Origin: Acetitomaculum ruminis DSM 5522
GTDB taxonomy: Bacteria; Bacillota; Clostridia; Lachnospirales; Lachnospiraceae
Assembly (NCBI RefSeq): GCF_900112085.1
Contig: NZ_FOJY01000014.1
Span: forward strand, 30,676-94,675
Direction: 5' to 3'
DNA: 64,000 nucleotides
Part shown: positions 1-8,725 of the stretch, piece by piece
Numbering within the stretch: position 1 is the stretch's first letter
How the letters are laid out: each line of letters starts with the position of its first letter
Notes under the pieces: generated by a model
Told to the model about the DNA's origin: nothing
The model's database searches: none
Seen by the model: only the letters and a program-made list of their open reading frames with translations
Position numbers and translations under genes: made by a program

Positions 1-129
1 ATCATTAAAAATATAAAATTCAAGATTTGGTTCAAGATTAATCCACTGGCTTACCTTTTCCCAAACGGTATCCTTTTGAAAAATCGGTTTCCATGGAGCA
101 TTCCTGTCAACTTCTACTTTCAACTTCAT
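1..129 (-). CDS. Partial hypothetical protein (N-terminal 43 residues)
   Basis: An open frame runs off the left edge of the window. It starts at the ATG complementary to 127-129 and has a GAGAGGAT ribosome binding site 4-12 bases upstream. The visible protein begins MKLKVEVDRNAPWKP and is soluble, charged and rich in Trp, with no signal peptide. I do not recognise the family. The good ribosome binding site and balanced composition suggest a real gene, but 43 residues are too few for a function. Confidence 0.5.
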   Translation of the reverse strand, partial: MKLKVEVDRNAPWKPIFQKDTVWEKVSQWINLEPNLEFYIFND

Positions 130-437
130 AATATAATCCTCTCAATTTTTCCTACTATCCTGTTTATATTCTTCTTTTGCCCCGGTGATTAAATAAATTT
201 TTGTGTTTATAAATACTTTTCTTGATTGTCTAAGTATTTTGACACCTGATAGAATCTTAGTCAATAGAGTTTTTCTTATTTATGAGTTTTTTAATTTAGA
301 GTTTTTGAGTACTTTTCTGAAAATTAAGAAAGTTTTCTCCATGGTTTTTTTAGTCATTATTTTAATAAAAATGTATACCTGTCTGCCTTCTTTTTTTACT
401 CTTCTTTATTTGATTTTTCATAATTTTTAGCTTTTCC
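130..437. other. Intergenic, T-rich on the plus strand
   Basis: This 308-base gap lies between the partial gene and the end of the peptide ABC operon. It holds poly-T runs and should contain the promoter of the leftmost gene and the end of the dpp-like transcript. I see no clean hairpin terminator. A 75-codon plus-strand frame here is Phe/Leu-rich by base composition only and has no ribosome binding site. Confidence 0.4.
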
Positions 438-1382
438 CTAAATAAAGCATGCAACAAAATGGCCTTTTTCAACTTCTTTAAGTTGAGGTCTTTCTTTAAA
501 ACACTGCTCTTTAGCAAAAGAACACCTTTTTGCAAAGGCACAGCCCTCTCCTATATTTAAAGGACTAGGGGGATCCCCTTCCAGAACCTTTAATTCATCC
601 TCCTGATTGCAATAAACATCAAAAGCAGCCTCTCTAAGGGCTTTTGTATAGGGATGAAGTGGATTTTTTTCTAGCATTTGACTATTCATGTATTCCACAA
701 TTCTTCCAAGATACATAACCGCCACATTATCGCTTATACTTCCTACTACAGCCAAATCATGTCCTATAAATATACAAGATATTTTTTCTTTATGAATTAA
801 TTTATCAATAAGTTCAACTATTTTATTTTGAATTGTTACATCAAGGGCTCCGGTCGCCTCATCACAAATCAATAATTTGGGAGAAACAGATATAGCTCTA
901 GCTATGGCAACTCTTTGAAGCTGACCTCCTGATAATTCATGGGGATATCTGTTAATAAAATCTTTTTTTAGACCTACCATTTCTAAAAGCTCTTTTGCTT
1001 GACTTATGGCATCCTTCTTTTTTATTTTGTCATAATTAAGCCGGGGTTCTGCAAGATAATTTCCTATTTTCATTCTGGGAGGAAATGAACTTATGGGATC
1101 TTGAAATACCATTTGTATATTTCTCCAAAAATCTCTTTTTTCTTTTCCTTTGAGATTTAAATATTCTATTCCTTCTAATCTTATAGTTCCCCCACTAGGT
1201 TTTAAGCTTCCCACTATCATTTTAACAAGAGTGCTTTTACCACATCCGCTTTCTCCCACTATTCCAAGGCACTGTCCTTTCTTTATAGACAGACTTATAT
1301 TATCAACTGCTGTCAGTTTTTCTTTTTTTACCTTGAAATATTTAGTCAATTCCTTTATTTCTAGTAAATTTTCCTGGCTCAT
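438..1382 (-). CDS. Peptide/nickel-type ABC transporter ATPase (DppF/OppF family)
   Basis: Cytoplasmic ATPase subunit of an ABC importer for peptides, nickel or nickel-chelator complexes; 314 residues, normal for the DppF/OppF family. Visible motifs in order are Walker A GESGCGKS (about residue 43), signature LSGGQLQR, Walker B LLICDEATGALD, the switch His in GHDL, and the family's C-terminal oligopeptide-binding extension with a Cys-rich stretch (CAFAKRCSFAKEQC). The start overlaps the stop of the preceding ATPase gene (ATGA), which shows translational coupling. It is the last gene of the five-gene operon. Family assignment is secure; the substrate cannot be read from this subunit. Confidence 0.93.
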   Translation of the reverse strand: MSQENLLEIKELTKYFKVKKEKLTAVDNISLSIKKGQCLGIVGESGCGKSTLVKMIVGSLKPSGGTIRLEGIEYLNLKGKEKRDFWRNIQMVFQDPISSFPPRMKIGNYLAEPRLNYDKIKKKDAISQAKELLEMVGLKKDFINRYPHELSGGQLQRVAIARAISVSPKLLICDEATGALDVTIQNKIVELIDKLIHKEKISCIFIGHDLAVVGSISDNVAVMYLGRIVEYMNSQMLEKNPLHPYTKALREAAFDVYCNQEDELKVLEGDPPSPLNIGEGCAFAKRCSFAKEQCFKERPQLKEVEKGHFVACFI

Positions 1383-2176
1383 CTACTGTCTCCAAACCTG
1401 ATAACTGAATTTAAAAGCTCTTTTGTATATTGGCTTTGGGGATGATATATCACCCTGTCTCGTTCTCCGAATTCAACCATTTCACCGTCTTTCATAACTC
1501 CGATTTTATCGGAAATATATGAAGCAATCCCCATATTGTGAGTTACCATAATTATTGCGCAATTTTTTTCTTTTCCCAATTGTTTAAGCAATTTAACAAT
1601 TTGTGCCTGTATGGTAACATCCAAAGCAGATGTGGGTTCGTCAGCCAGCAAAAGTCTGGGATTTACAGAAGTTGCCATGGCTATGCCCACTCTTTGCTTC
1701 ATTCCACCACTTAACTCAAACGGGTATGAAGATAGAATCCTTTTTTTATCAGGAAGTCTTACCCCATCAAGCATTTTATCTATCAACTTTTCTATCAGAC
1801 TTTTTTTCATCTTTTGAGAACTTTTAAGCGCCTCTTTAAAGGAATATCCGATTTTTCTTATGGGGTCGATGCTTTCACCGGCATCCTGAAAAATCATTGT
1901 CATCTCTTTACCTCTTAAGCTGTTAAAGGCCTCTTCATTGTCCTTTGAAAGAGTTTTTCCATCAAAGATGATTTCTCCACCTGTTATCCTGCCATTTTCC
2001 GGCAAAAGTCCCATTATAGCCCGTATTAGAGTAGTTTTCCCGCTTCCGCTTTCTCCCACTATGGAAATAATCTCCCTTTCCCTAAGGGAAAGAGAGACAT
2101 TTTTTACTGCATCAACGCCGTTTCCATAAGATATTGAACAATTATTTATTTTTAAAATAATGTTTTTTTCTTCCAT
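1379..2176 (-). CDS. Peptide/nickel-type ABC transporter ATPase (DppD/OppD family)
   Basis: Second ATPase of the importer, 265 residues from the chosen start. It shows Walker A GESGSGKTT, signature LSGGMKQR, Walker [13 protein letters not shown] and the switch His in THNMG. I chose the ATG at 2176 rather than the one six codons upstream. It overlaps the TAA of the binding-protein gene (TAATG) and has GGAG six bases before it, whereas the upstream ATG sits inside the previous coding sequence without a site. It pairs with the following ATPase as a heterodimer. It lacks most of the C-terminal Cys-rich extension seen in its partner and is short for an OppD. Confidence 0.92.
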   Translation of the reverse strand: MEEKNIILKINNCSISYGNGVDAVKNVSLSLREREIISIVGESGSGKTTLIRAIMGLLPENGRITGGEIIFDGKTLSKDNEEAFNSLRGKEMTMIFQDAGESIDPIRKIGYSFKEALKSSQKMKKSLIEKLIDKMLDGVRLPDKKRILSSYPFELSGGMKQRVGIAMATSVNPRLLLADEPTSALDVTIQAQIVKLLKQLGKEKNCAIIMVTHNMGIASYISDKIGVMKDGEMVEFGERDRVIYHPQSQYTKELLNSVIRFGDSR

Positions 2177-3744
2177 TAATTCTCCAATGTCCATTCGTTA
2201 GTAACAAGATAGTAATCAATAGGAAATACTGTTACATTTCCAATTTTCTTTGAATTTACCAGAGTAATATTATCATTTGCATAAAGCCAGATGCATGGTG
2301 ATTCATCAGCAAGTACCTGCTGAGCTTCTACAAATGCTGCAATACGCTCATCTTTATCAAAAGCCTTGTCTAGTTTTTCAAGTACTGCTTCAAACTTTTC
2401 ACTCGTGTATTTTCCATAGTTGTCAGTAGAATCCGTTTTCCATCTGTTTGCAAGATATTTTTGTCCATCTCCGGCATTTACTGTCTGCCAACCTGAATCT
2501 GCTAATATGTCAAAATCTCCGTTTTTTCTGATAGTTGAGGTATCTTCCAACATTTCAATCTCCGTTTTAACGCCTATTTTTTCCCACATATCCTGTAAAG
2601 TTTCTGAAACTGCTGAGTTTGATGAGCTTGATAAGGATATTTTAAGTTCCAGATTTTCACCATTTTTATCTACATAGCCATCTGAATCTGAATCTTTATA
2701 TCCGGCATTTTCAAGGCATTCCTTAGCCTTGTCCACATCATAGTTCTGACCCTTTACCTTATCAGAATCATAACCTACAGTTTCAGGAAATGCAGTTGTA
2801 AGTGGTGAAGAATAACCATTTCCGGCAACTTTTGCAACAACATCTCTGTCTATTGCATAGGAAAGAGCAAGTCTTAAGTTAACATCACCAAGAGGACTGT
2901 CTTCTTTGCAGTTAAGCCAGAAATCATTTTCTCTTGTTCCTGTAACTTTAACAATATCCACATCATCATTTCCTTCAACATTTGAAAGAGTTGTGGCTGC
3001 CGGTCCCTGGGCAAGATCAATATCTCCTGCTAAAATTGCATCAGTTTTTGTATCACTGTCAATGTTTAAAGCTGTAATTGATTTAATTTCTGCAACCTTA
3101 TCCCAGTAATTTTCATTTGCTTCCAGCTCTATTTTTTCTTCGGAAACATATTCTTTTACATAATAAGGTCCTGTACAAATAGGCTTTGTGTCGTAATTTG
3201 AGGTATCAGCAGTTGTATCAACAATTACAGTCATTGGCTCAGTCATATTGTATACAAAGGCGCTAAATGGCTCTTTTGTGGTAAATATTACATTTTCACC
3301 ATCTACTTTGATTGAGTCAATTTTTAAATCCTGACCTCTTGAATTGTTTTCAATACTTCTTTCGATTGAAGCCTTAACAATTTCCGGTGTAAGTTCAGTT
3401 CCGTTACTGAATTTAACACCCTTTCTAATATGAAAACTATAAGTTGTATCATCTACCTGCTCATATGAATCTGCAAGCAAAGGTTCAATTTCCATATTTT
3501 CATTTACAGTTACAAGAGTTTCTCCTACACCACATCTTGTGAGGTTCCATCCACACCAGTCTGTCGCCGGGTCCATTCCCTCAATATAAGTAAATAAAGC
3601 GATATTTACATGACTGTCTTGGGCTTCTTTGCTGACTGACACCTTATCTGAGGATTTGTCTGATTTAGAAACTTCTTTTCCACAACCTGCTAACGATGCG
3701 AATGTCATCGCAGCAATCATTAATAATACTAGTGTTTTTTTCAT
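2176..3744 (-). CDS. Extracellular solute-binding lipoprotein, family 5 (peptide/nickel type)
   Basis: Membrane-anchored substrate-binding subunit of the importer, 522 residues. The start at 3744 is preceded by AAAGGAG seven bases upstream; an ATG ten codons earlier has no site. A lipoprotein signal ends in LAGC with the lipidated Cys at residue 21. The mature part follows the SBP_bac_5 pattern: an early segment with WCGW, GVGETL and PLLADSYE, then FHIRKGVKFSNG. Ligand could be a peptide, nickel or a metallophore; the N-terminal W-x-G-W...R-x-GVGETL segment resembles metal-type NikA relatives in Firmicutes as I remember them, but this is not decisive. It sits between the permease and ATPase genes. 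Confidence 0.9.
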   Translation of the reverse strand: MKKTLVLLMIAAMTFASLAGCGKEVSKSDKSSDKVSVSKEAQDSHVNIALFTYIEGMDPATDWCGWNLTRCGVGETLVTVNENMEIEPLLADSYEQVDDTTYSFHIRKGVKFSNGTELTPEIVKASIERSIENNSRGQDLKIDSIKVDGENVIFTTKEPFSAFVYNMTEPMTVIVDTTADTSNYDTKPICTGPYYVKEYVSEEKIELEANENYWDKVAEIKSITALNIDSDTKTDAILAGDIDLAQGPAATTLSNVEGNDDVDIVKVTGTRENDFWLNCKEDSPLGDVNLRLALSYAIDRDVVAKVAGNGYSSPLTTAFPETVGYDSDKVKGQNYDVDKAKECLENAGYKDSDSDGYVDKNGENLELKISLSSSSNSAVSETLQDMWEKIGVKTEIEMLEDTSTIRKNGDFDILADSGWQTVNAGDGQKYLANRWKTDSTDNYGKYTSEKFEAVLEKLDKAFDKDERIAAFVEAQQVLADESPCIWLYANDNITLVNSKKIGNVTVFPIDYYLVTNEWTLEN

Positions 3745-3810
3745 TTTTTTCTCCTTTAAATTAATATTATTCATATTTATTAAAGGCTTTTATAAGCCTT
3801 ATTTTCTTAA

Positions 3811-4641
3811 TTAAATAGCTGATTTTTTTGGATTTAGCACATTTTGTAATGCATCTCCCAAAAGATTAAATACTATAACATTTATCAAAATAATAATCCC
3901 CGGAAATAAAAGCATCCATGGAGCCGAATTCATATATTCTTTTCCCTCGGAAAGCATATATCCCCACTCCGGTGTAGGCGGCTGTGAACCTAAGCCCAAA
4001 AGGGAAAGACCTGCAATGGTAAGAAGCTTTGAGCCTATATCCTGAGATATGTAAACCAGTAACGGAGGTATTATTACCGGTAAAATATAACAATTTAATA
4101 CTTTTATGGGATTTGCACCCCCAAGCCTTGCCTGTTCTATATAATTATTGTTTTTTATGGAAAGTACCATAGAACGGCTTAGTCTTGCATAATATGTCCA
4201 CCCTGTAAGAGACATGGCAATAATTAAATTCACAAGCCCGGTTCCCATAAAACTGACTAAAGCAATAGTAAAAATCGAGCCGGGAAATGCCATTAGCATA
4301 TCTGAAATACGCATCAGTATGCCATCCACAACTCCTCCGCAAAAACCGGAAACCGCCCCTATAACTATACCCGTCACTGATATAATAGCTGTAACCAGAA
4401 AGGCTATCAGTAAAGATGTCCTTCCTCCGTATAATATTCTTGAAAAAATATCCCTTCCAAGCTGGTCGGTTCCAAAAAAATATTGGGAACAGGGAGCCTT
4501 TAGTAAATTATCATAATCTGTGGCCAGGGGATTATTAGGTGCAAATTTATAGGAAAAAGTTGCAATTAAAATAAAAACAATTGCCGCAAAAACTGCCATA
4601 AAAAGAGCAATGTAATCCCTGTTTCGTTTTATCTTATCCAT
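3811..4641 (-). CDS. Peptide/nickel-type ABC transporter permease (DppC family)
   Basis: Inner-membrane permease, 276 residues, with about six hydrophobic segments. The N-terminal region has the DppC-type pattern FGTDQLGRDIFSRILYG, and the cytoplasmic EAA loop that contacts the ATPases is seen as QARLGGANPIKVLNCYILP. The start codon overlaps the stop of the upstream permease (TAATG), so the two are coupled. The 66-base space before the binding-protein gene has no obvious terminator. Family assignment is firm. Confidence 0.93.
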   Translation of the reverse strand: MDKIKRNRDYIALFMAVFAAIVFILIATFSYKFAPNNPLATDYDNLLKAPCSQYFFGTDQLGRDIFSRILYGGRTSLLIAFLVTAIISVTGIVIGAVSGFCGGVVDGILMRISDMLMAFPGSIFTIALVSFMGTGLVNLIIAMSLTGWTYYARLSRSMVLSIKNNNYIEQARLGGANPIKVLNCYILPVIIPPLLVYISQDIGSKLLTIAGLSLLGLGSQPPTPEWGYMLSEGKEYMNSAPWMLLFPGIIILINVIVFNLLGDALQNVLNPKKSAI

Positions 4642-5594
4642 TAATTTCCACCCTTTCTGCCTTTTCTTCTTATTCTGGGATCAAACCACTGATAGGACAA
4701 GTCAACAAAAAGGTTCACCATTACATATATAAAGCCCATCCACAGTACATATCCTTGAATAACCTGATAGTCCCTTTTTGAAATAGCATCCACAGCAGTC
4801 TTTCCTATTCCATTGTAACTAAATACCGTTTCTACTATCATTGTTCCTCCAAGTAATCCTCCAAAGCTCATTCCAAGCATGGTAACAATGGACAACAGGG
4901 AATTTGGAAGTATATGTTTAAATATTATTGCTGATTTTTTTACCCCTCTTGACAAACAACCTATTATGTAATTTTCCCCCATTTGTTCCAACATGACTGC
5001 CCGTATTCTTCTGATGTAATATGCGCTCATTCCCAATCCCAATGTAAGAGTAGGCATAATAAGCTTTTCAAAAGAACCTGAGCCGCCAACCGGCAGTAAA
5101 TGAAGCTTTACACTAAAAAGGTAAATAAGCATCATCCCCACCCAGAAACCCGGTATGGATACTCCAATAAAGGACATAAATCTTATAATATAATCTGCAA
5201 TTTTATTCTTATATACTGCTGATATAATTCCCAATGGAAAGGACACTGCTATCATAAAAATAAAGGAAGTCACTGCTAAAATAACAGTATTAGGTAATTT
5301 TCTTGCAAGTACCTTAGCCACCGGCTGACCATATTGTACCGATAAGCCAAAATCTCCGTGAAAAATTCCGTTTAACCAGACCATATACTGTTCAACAAAG
5401 GGTTTATCAAGACCATACTTTTCTCTCATCCTGGACATCACTTCTTCATCATGACCGGCTCCCATGGACTCAACCAGCTGTTCAACCGGATCTGATGGTA
5501 AAATATAAGTTAGAGAAAAAGTAAGAATAGACAAGCCAAATAAAATAACGACCAATGAGGCCATTCTTGTAGAAATCTCTTTTATCTGTTCCAT
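4641..5594 (-). CDS. Peptide/nickel-type ABC transporter permease (DppB family)
   Basis: First gene of the importer operon, 317 residues, with an N-terminal membrane segment, the family motif DPVEQLVESMG in the first extracellular part, and an EAA loop (SRGVKKSAIIFKHILPNSLL). AGAGGAT lies just before the ATG. Together with the following permease, binding protein and two ATPases it makes a complete BCADF-ordered transporter. The promoter must lie in the 300-base spacer shared with the divergent methyltransferase/MarR gene, which is a likely regulator. Confidence 0.93.
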   Translation of the reverse strand: MEQIKEISTRMASLVVILFGLSILTFSLTYILPSDPVEQLVESMGAGHDEEVMSRMREKYGLDKPFVEQYMVWLNGIFHGDFGLSVQYGQPVAKVLARKLPNTVILAVTSFIFMIAVSFPLGIISAVYKNKIADYIIRFMSFIGVSIPGFWVGMMLIYLFSVKLHLLPVGGSGSFEKLIMPTLTLGLGMSAYYIRRIRAVMLEQMGENYIIGCLSRGVKKSAIIFKHILPNSLLSIVTMLGMSFGGLLGGTMIVETVFSYNGIGKTAVDAISKRDYQVIQGYVLWMGFIYVMVNLFVDLSYQWFDPRIRRKGRKGGN

Positions 5595-5895
5595 AATTAT
5601 CCTCTTTTTTTAATTAATATTATCCCTGTAATCATTCCTGTAATTTAGTACCACGCGATACTATCTTTTTATTAGACTAGCATTAACCCTTTATTATGTC
5701 AATGCTTTTATTAAAAATATATTTATTGATTTTTTAAAATTATATGGTATTCTTAATATATATGTTTTGTTATCAGAAGAAATATATGTTTAAAACAACA
5801 CTGCGCTTATGTATAAATTTATATTATTTTTTTAAATATAATATGTTAGGATTTTTAAATCCAATAGTAAATAATTAATATAGAGGGAATTTCTT
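5595..5895. promoter_or_regulatory. Divergent control region with an imperfect palindrome
   Basis: This 301-base, AT-rich spacer separates the importer operon from the divergent methyltransferase/MarR gene, so it must hold both promoters. Around 5650-5663 lies the GC-rich imperfect inverted repeat GTACCACGCGATAC, standing out in otherwise A/T sequence. Its position about 60 bases upstream of the importer start fits an operator. That a MarR-type domain binds it is inference. Confidence 0.4.
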
Positions 5896-7080
5896 ATGAA
5901 TAAAACTATTAAAGAATTTTGGGATTACAGGGCAAAAAGCTACGGTGTATTGCGAAGCGAGCATCTAAACAGTTCCAATTTCACCTTTTGGAAACAGGAA
6001 TTAGAAAGCAATTTTCCTCCCGGAAAAAGACTAAGGGTACTTGATATTGGTACATCTACAGGATTTATGGCAATAGCTGCTGCATCATTGGGACACCATG
6101 TTTATGCCATTGATATTTCAGATAAAATGATAGAAGAAGCAAAAAAAGCTTCAAAGAATTTTTTAGAAAATGACAAACTTACCTTTATCCATTTTAAGGT
6201 TATGGATGCAGAAGCTTTAGAATATGAAGATGACTATTTTGATGCTGTCATATCCCGAAACACCACCTGGACTCTTTGTGATGTTAAAAAAACCTACGAA
6301 GAAGCCTTTAGAGTTTTAAAACCCGGTGGAGTTTTTTTAAACTATGATGCAGATTACGGAAAAATAAGCTTTTATAATAATTTTTTGGAAACTCATGATT
6401 CCAAGGATATTCAAGATAAAGAATTTGTAAAATATTGTAAACTTAGCGATGAATATAAATCACAGCTTCCCATTAGTTTTGTAAGCCGTCCCCAATGGGA
6501 TGTTACTGTTTTAAGAAGTCTGGGATTTGCCCATTGTGAATATGAAACCGATATAAGCAGCAAATTCAATCCCCACGGAAATATCGGAAATAAACGAAGC
6601 GACATGTTTTTCATATATGCCGTTAAACCCATATCCAGACAATCGGATTCGGAAAATGTCTATATGAAAATCTTTATGCAACATCTTTTTTTAAAAAAAA
6701 GAGAAGAACGCTTTTATGCCAATTTCTTTGAAAAATCCAATATTCCCATGAGTCATTTTCTTGTACTTTTATTATTAATGGAACACGAAGAAGGACTAAG
6801 ACCCAGTGATATTTCTGATTATCTGCTTATCCCAAGGCAAAGTATAACAAGGATTATCTCATCTTTTATTGATAATCATTATGTTAAAGCCATTAAAAAT
6901 TCAAAAGATGCAAGAAGTTTTTTGGCCGTAATAACTAAAAAGGGAAAAAACTATGCAAATCATCTGTTTGAACAGGTTAGCCCTTCTCAAATAAAAGCCA
7001 TTGATTATTGTGGTGTAGAAAACTGGAAAGAAGCTAATAAATTCTATAAAAATTTTCTGGATTATATTGAAAACTGTTAA
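5896..7080 (+). CDS. Fusion of SAM-dependent methyltransferase and MarR-type winged-helix regulator
   Basis: 394 residues with two parts. Residues about 45-160 form a class I methyltransferase: motif I VLDIGTSTG at 48-56, an acidic residue ending the next strand (VYAIDIS), then VLKPGGVFL. Residues from about 255 to the end look like a MarR-family winged helix: helical lead-in, LRPSDISDYLLIPRQSITRIISSF, and a wing around SKDARSFLAVITKKG. AGAGGGAATTTCTT precedes the ATG. It is divergent from a peptide/nickel importer, so it could sense a small molecule and control uptake, or modify a metallophore-like substrate. The domain reading is clear; the function of the combination is unknown. Confidence 0.8.
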   Translation: MNKTIKEFWDYRAKSYGVLRSEHLNSSNFTFWKQELESNFPPGKRLRVLDIGTSTGFMAIAAASLGHHVYAIDISDKMIEEAKKASKNFLENDKLTFIHFKVMDAEALEYEDDYFDAVISRNTTWTLCDVKKTYEEAFRVLKPGGVFLNYDADYGKISFYNNFLETHDSKDIQDKEFVKYCKLSDEYKSQLPISFVSRPQWDVTVLRSLGFAHCEYETDISSKFNPHGNIGNKRSDMFFIYAVKPISRQSDSENVYMKIFMQHLFLKKREERFYANFFEKSNIPMSHFLVLLLLMEHEEGLRPSDISDYLLIPRQSITRIISSFIDNHYVKAIKNSKDARSFLAVITKKGKNYANHLFEQVSPSQIKAIDYCGVENWKEANKFYKNFLDYIENC

Positions 7081-7090
7081 ACCAGGATGT

Positions 7091-7125
7091 AAAAAACCGG
7101 GCTTTACTAAAAAGCCCGGATTGTT
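7091..7125. terminator. Bidirectional intrinsic terminator
   Basis: A 9-bp stem CCGGGCTTT (7097-7105) pairs with AAAGCCCGG (7111-7119) around a 5-base loop. A-run and T-run flank it on the two sides, so it can end both the methyltransferase/MarR transcript and the convergent PH-domain gene. Confidence 0.85.
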
Positions 7126-7509
7126 TTATTCATCATCATCCCCGTCAAAATCTTCACCCATGTTTTCACGGCTAAATACTCTTTTCTTCTGGCGTTCCTC
7201 TTCAACCTTGTCTGATAAAAGCTCCATTACTTTTGAAGCATCCTTTACTTTTTCAATTTCAAAATCCCCAAGACTTTTATCAGAAGAATGAACCTCTATG
7301 GTTCCCACTCCAAAGATTCTTTGTCCCAGGGGTTTTCTGATTCCCAGGTCTAAAATTCTGTATAGTCTTACTTCATCTTCTACAATGTTTAAAAAACCTC
7401 TTTTAACAATTAGTTTATCCTCTTTTAGGGTGTATCTTGTGAAACTAATTGGTAAACCCAGGTGTCTTTTTTTATCTGTCCATAATTCGTTGTTATTTGT
7501 GTCTCCCAT
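7126..7509 (-). CDS. Small bacterial PH-domain protein
   Basis: 127 residues. The start at 7509 is preceded by AGGAGG at six bases; the ATG two codons earlier overlaps that site. The sequence pattern LPISFTRYTLKEDKLIVKRGFLNIVEDEVRLYRILDL followed by a strand of FGVGTIEVHSSD is the bacterial pleckstrin-homology fold (bPH, formerly DUF304). The tail is acidic (GEDFDGDDDE). No membrane segment is present, unlike larger YdbS/YdbT proteins, so it is probably soluble. Its role is not known. It is monocistronic and ends in the shared terminator. Confidence 0.75.
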   Translation of the reverse strand: MGDTNNNELWTDKKRHLGLPISFTRYTLKEDKLIVKRGFLNIVEDEVRLYRILDLGIRKPLGQRIFGVGTIEVHSSDKSLGDFEIEKVKDASKVMELLSDKVEEERQKKRVFSRENMGEDFDGDDDE

Positions 7510-7679
7510 AACCATCCTCCTGTATTTGGTTAATTATTAAATCTGCTATGCTTAAATTATCAAAAATAATTATACACTATTTTCCCTTTTATTGTGTATT
7601 TTTATTAGATTATTATGGAATTAAATCTACTTTTCATTGCCAAAGGACTGTTTTAGTGATATTATTTATAAAGTATGTA

Positions 7680-7818
7680 TTGACTTGGATGTACCAATTT
7701 AATTCTAATTGTTAAACGGCGAATTTCCTTGAAAGATTTCGGCGAAGATGCCGGCTTTTATGGGAATTTTTTGCTTTTACAACAGGTACATCAAATAATA
7801 AAAAGCGAGGTGTTTTAT
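7680..7818 (+). promoter_or_regulatory. Promoter and structured leader of the amino-acid importer operon
   Basis: TTGACT at 7680-7685 and TCTAAT at 7704-7709 are 18 bases apart and make a good vegetative promoter. The resulting leader of about 100 nt can fold. AATTTCC near 7722-7728 pairs with GGGAATT near 7762-7768, followed by a T run, and encloses a small hairpin CGGC-GAAGAT-GCCG. A hairpin followed by Ts ahead of the gene suggests attenuation. I cannot match it to a named riboswitch class. The leader is also open in frame with the gene from a TTG, which I take as chance. Confidence 0.5.
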
Positions 7819-8676
7819 ATGAAAAAGAAATTTATGAAACTTTGCAGCCTTGTTATGGTTGCAGCAATTACCCTTTCTTTAGCCGGATGTGGCAATAATA
7901 ATTCAGGTAATTCAAGCAGTTCGGAAAAATCCGAAGAGGATGTATTAAAAGTAGGTATGGAATGTGCATATGCTCCTTTTAACTGGACTCAGACAGATGA
8001 TTCCAACGATGCTGTAGAAATCGAAGGCGGTGGATATGCCAGCGGTTATGATGTTATGATTGCCAAAAAAATTGCTGATGGCTTAGGAAAAAAACTTGTA
8101 ATCGTAAAAACCGAATGGGATGGATTAAGTCCTGCCATTACTTCCGGAAAAATCGATATGATTATTGCCGGTATGTCAGCTACTTCAGAACGTAAAGAAA
8201 CCCTTGACTTTTCTGACAATTACTACACTTCTGATTTAGTTGTGGTTGTAAAAAAAGATGGTGATTTCGCAAAGGCAAAAACTATCAATGATTTCAAAGG
8301 AGCTAAAATTACAGCTCAGCTTAATACTTTCCACTACACTGTAATCGACCAAATGAAGGATGTTGATAAGCAAACCGCTTTAGAAAACTTCCCTGATATG
8401 ATTGTTGCTTTACAATCAGGTAAAATCGACGGATATATTTCCGAAAAACCGGGTGCGCTTTCAGCTGTTGCTGCAAACGATGACCTTTCCTATGTTGAAT
8501 TTGGTGAAGGTGACGGTTTTGAATACAACACTGATGAAGTATCCATCGCTGTAGGTCTTAAAAAAGGAAGCGAGCTTACTGATAAAGTTAACGATATCCT
8601 TTCAGAAATCTCTGAGGATGATAGAGACGAAATGATGAAAGAAGCTATCAAAACTCAGCCGGTAAATGCGAATTAA
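7819..8676 (+). CDS. Polar amino-acid ABC transporter substrate-binding lipoprotein
   Basis: Membrane-anchored binding protein of a family 3 (PAAT) importer, 285 residues. The start at 7819 gives a standard lipoprotein signal ending LAGC with Cys24. The mature chain shows the family pattern: VGMECAYAPFNW near the beginning, GYDVMIAKKIADGLG, then GKIDMIIAGMSATSERKETLDFSDNYY. This is the typical amino-acid binding fold (glutamine, cystine, lysine or similar). The exact amino acid cannot be read. It starts an operon with a permease and an ATPase, so the importer is complete. Confidence 0.93.
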   Translation: MKKKFMKLCSLVMVAAITLSLAGCGNNNSGNSSSSEKSEEDVLKVGMECAYAPFNWTQTDDSNDAVEIEGGGYASGYDVMIAKKIADGLGKKLVIVKTEWDGLSPAITSGKIDMIIAGMSATSERKETLDFSDNYYTSDLVVVVKKDGDFAKAKTINDFKGAKITAQLNTFHYTVIDQMKDVDKQTALENFPDMIVALQSGKIDGYISEKPGALSAVAANDDLSYVEFGEGDGFEYNTDEVSIAVGLKKGSELTDKVNDILSEISEDDRDEMMKEAIKTQPVNAN

Positions 8677-8725
8677 TTAATAAAAATATATATGATTTGA
8701 ATTAACTAGAAGGAGCAAATTATTT

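Noticed and set aside
203..430. 75-codon plus-strand frame rich in Phe/Leu
   Set aside because: No ribosome binding site; composition is a by-product of T-rich non-coding DNA.
7716..7770. T-box or lysine/glycine riboswitch
   Set aside because: None of the conserved sequences of those classes (for example the T-box GGGTGG segment) is present.
7729..7818. N-terminal extension of the amino-acid binding protein
   Set aside because: It would place 30 polar residues before the lipoprotein signal; the ATG at 7819 gives a normal signal peptide. The stretch is better explained as a structured leader.
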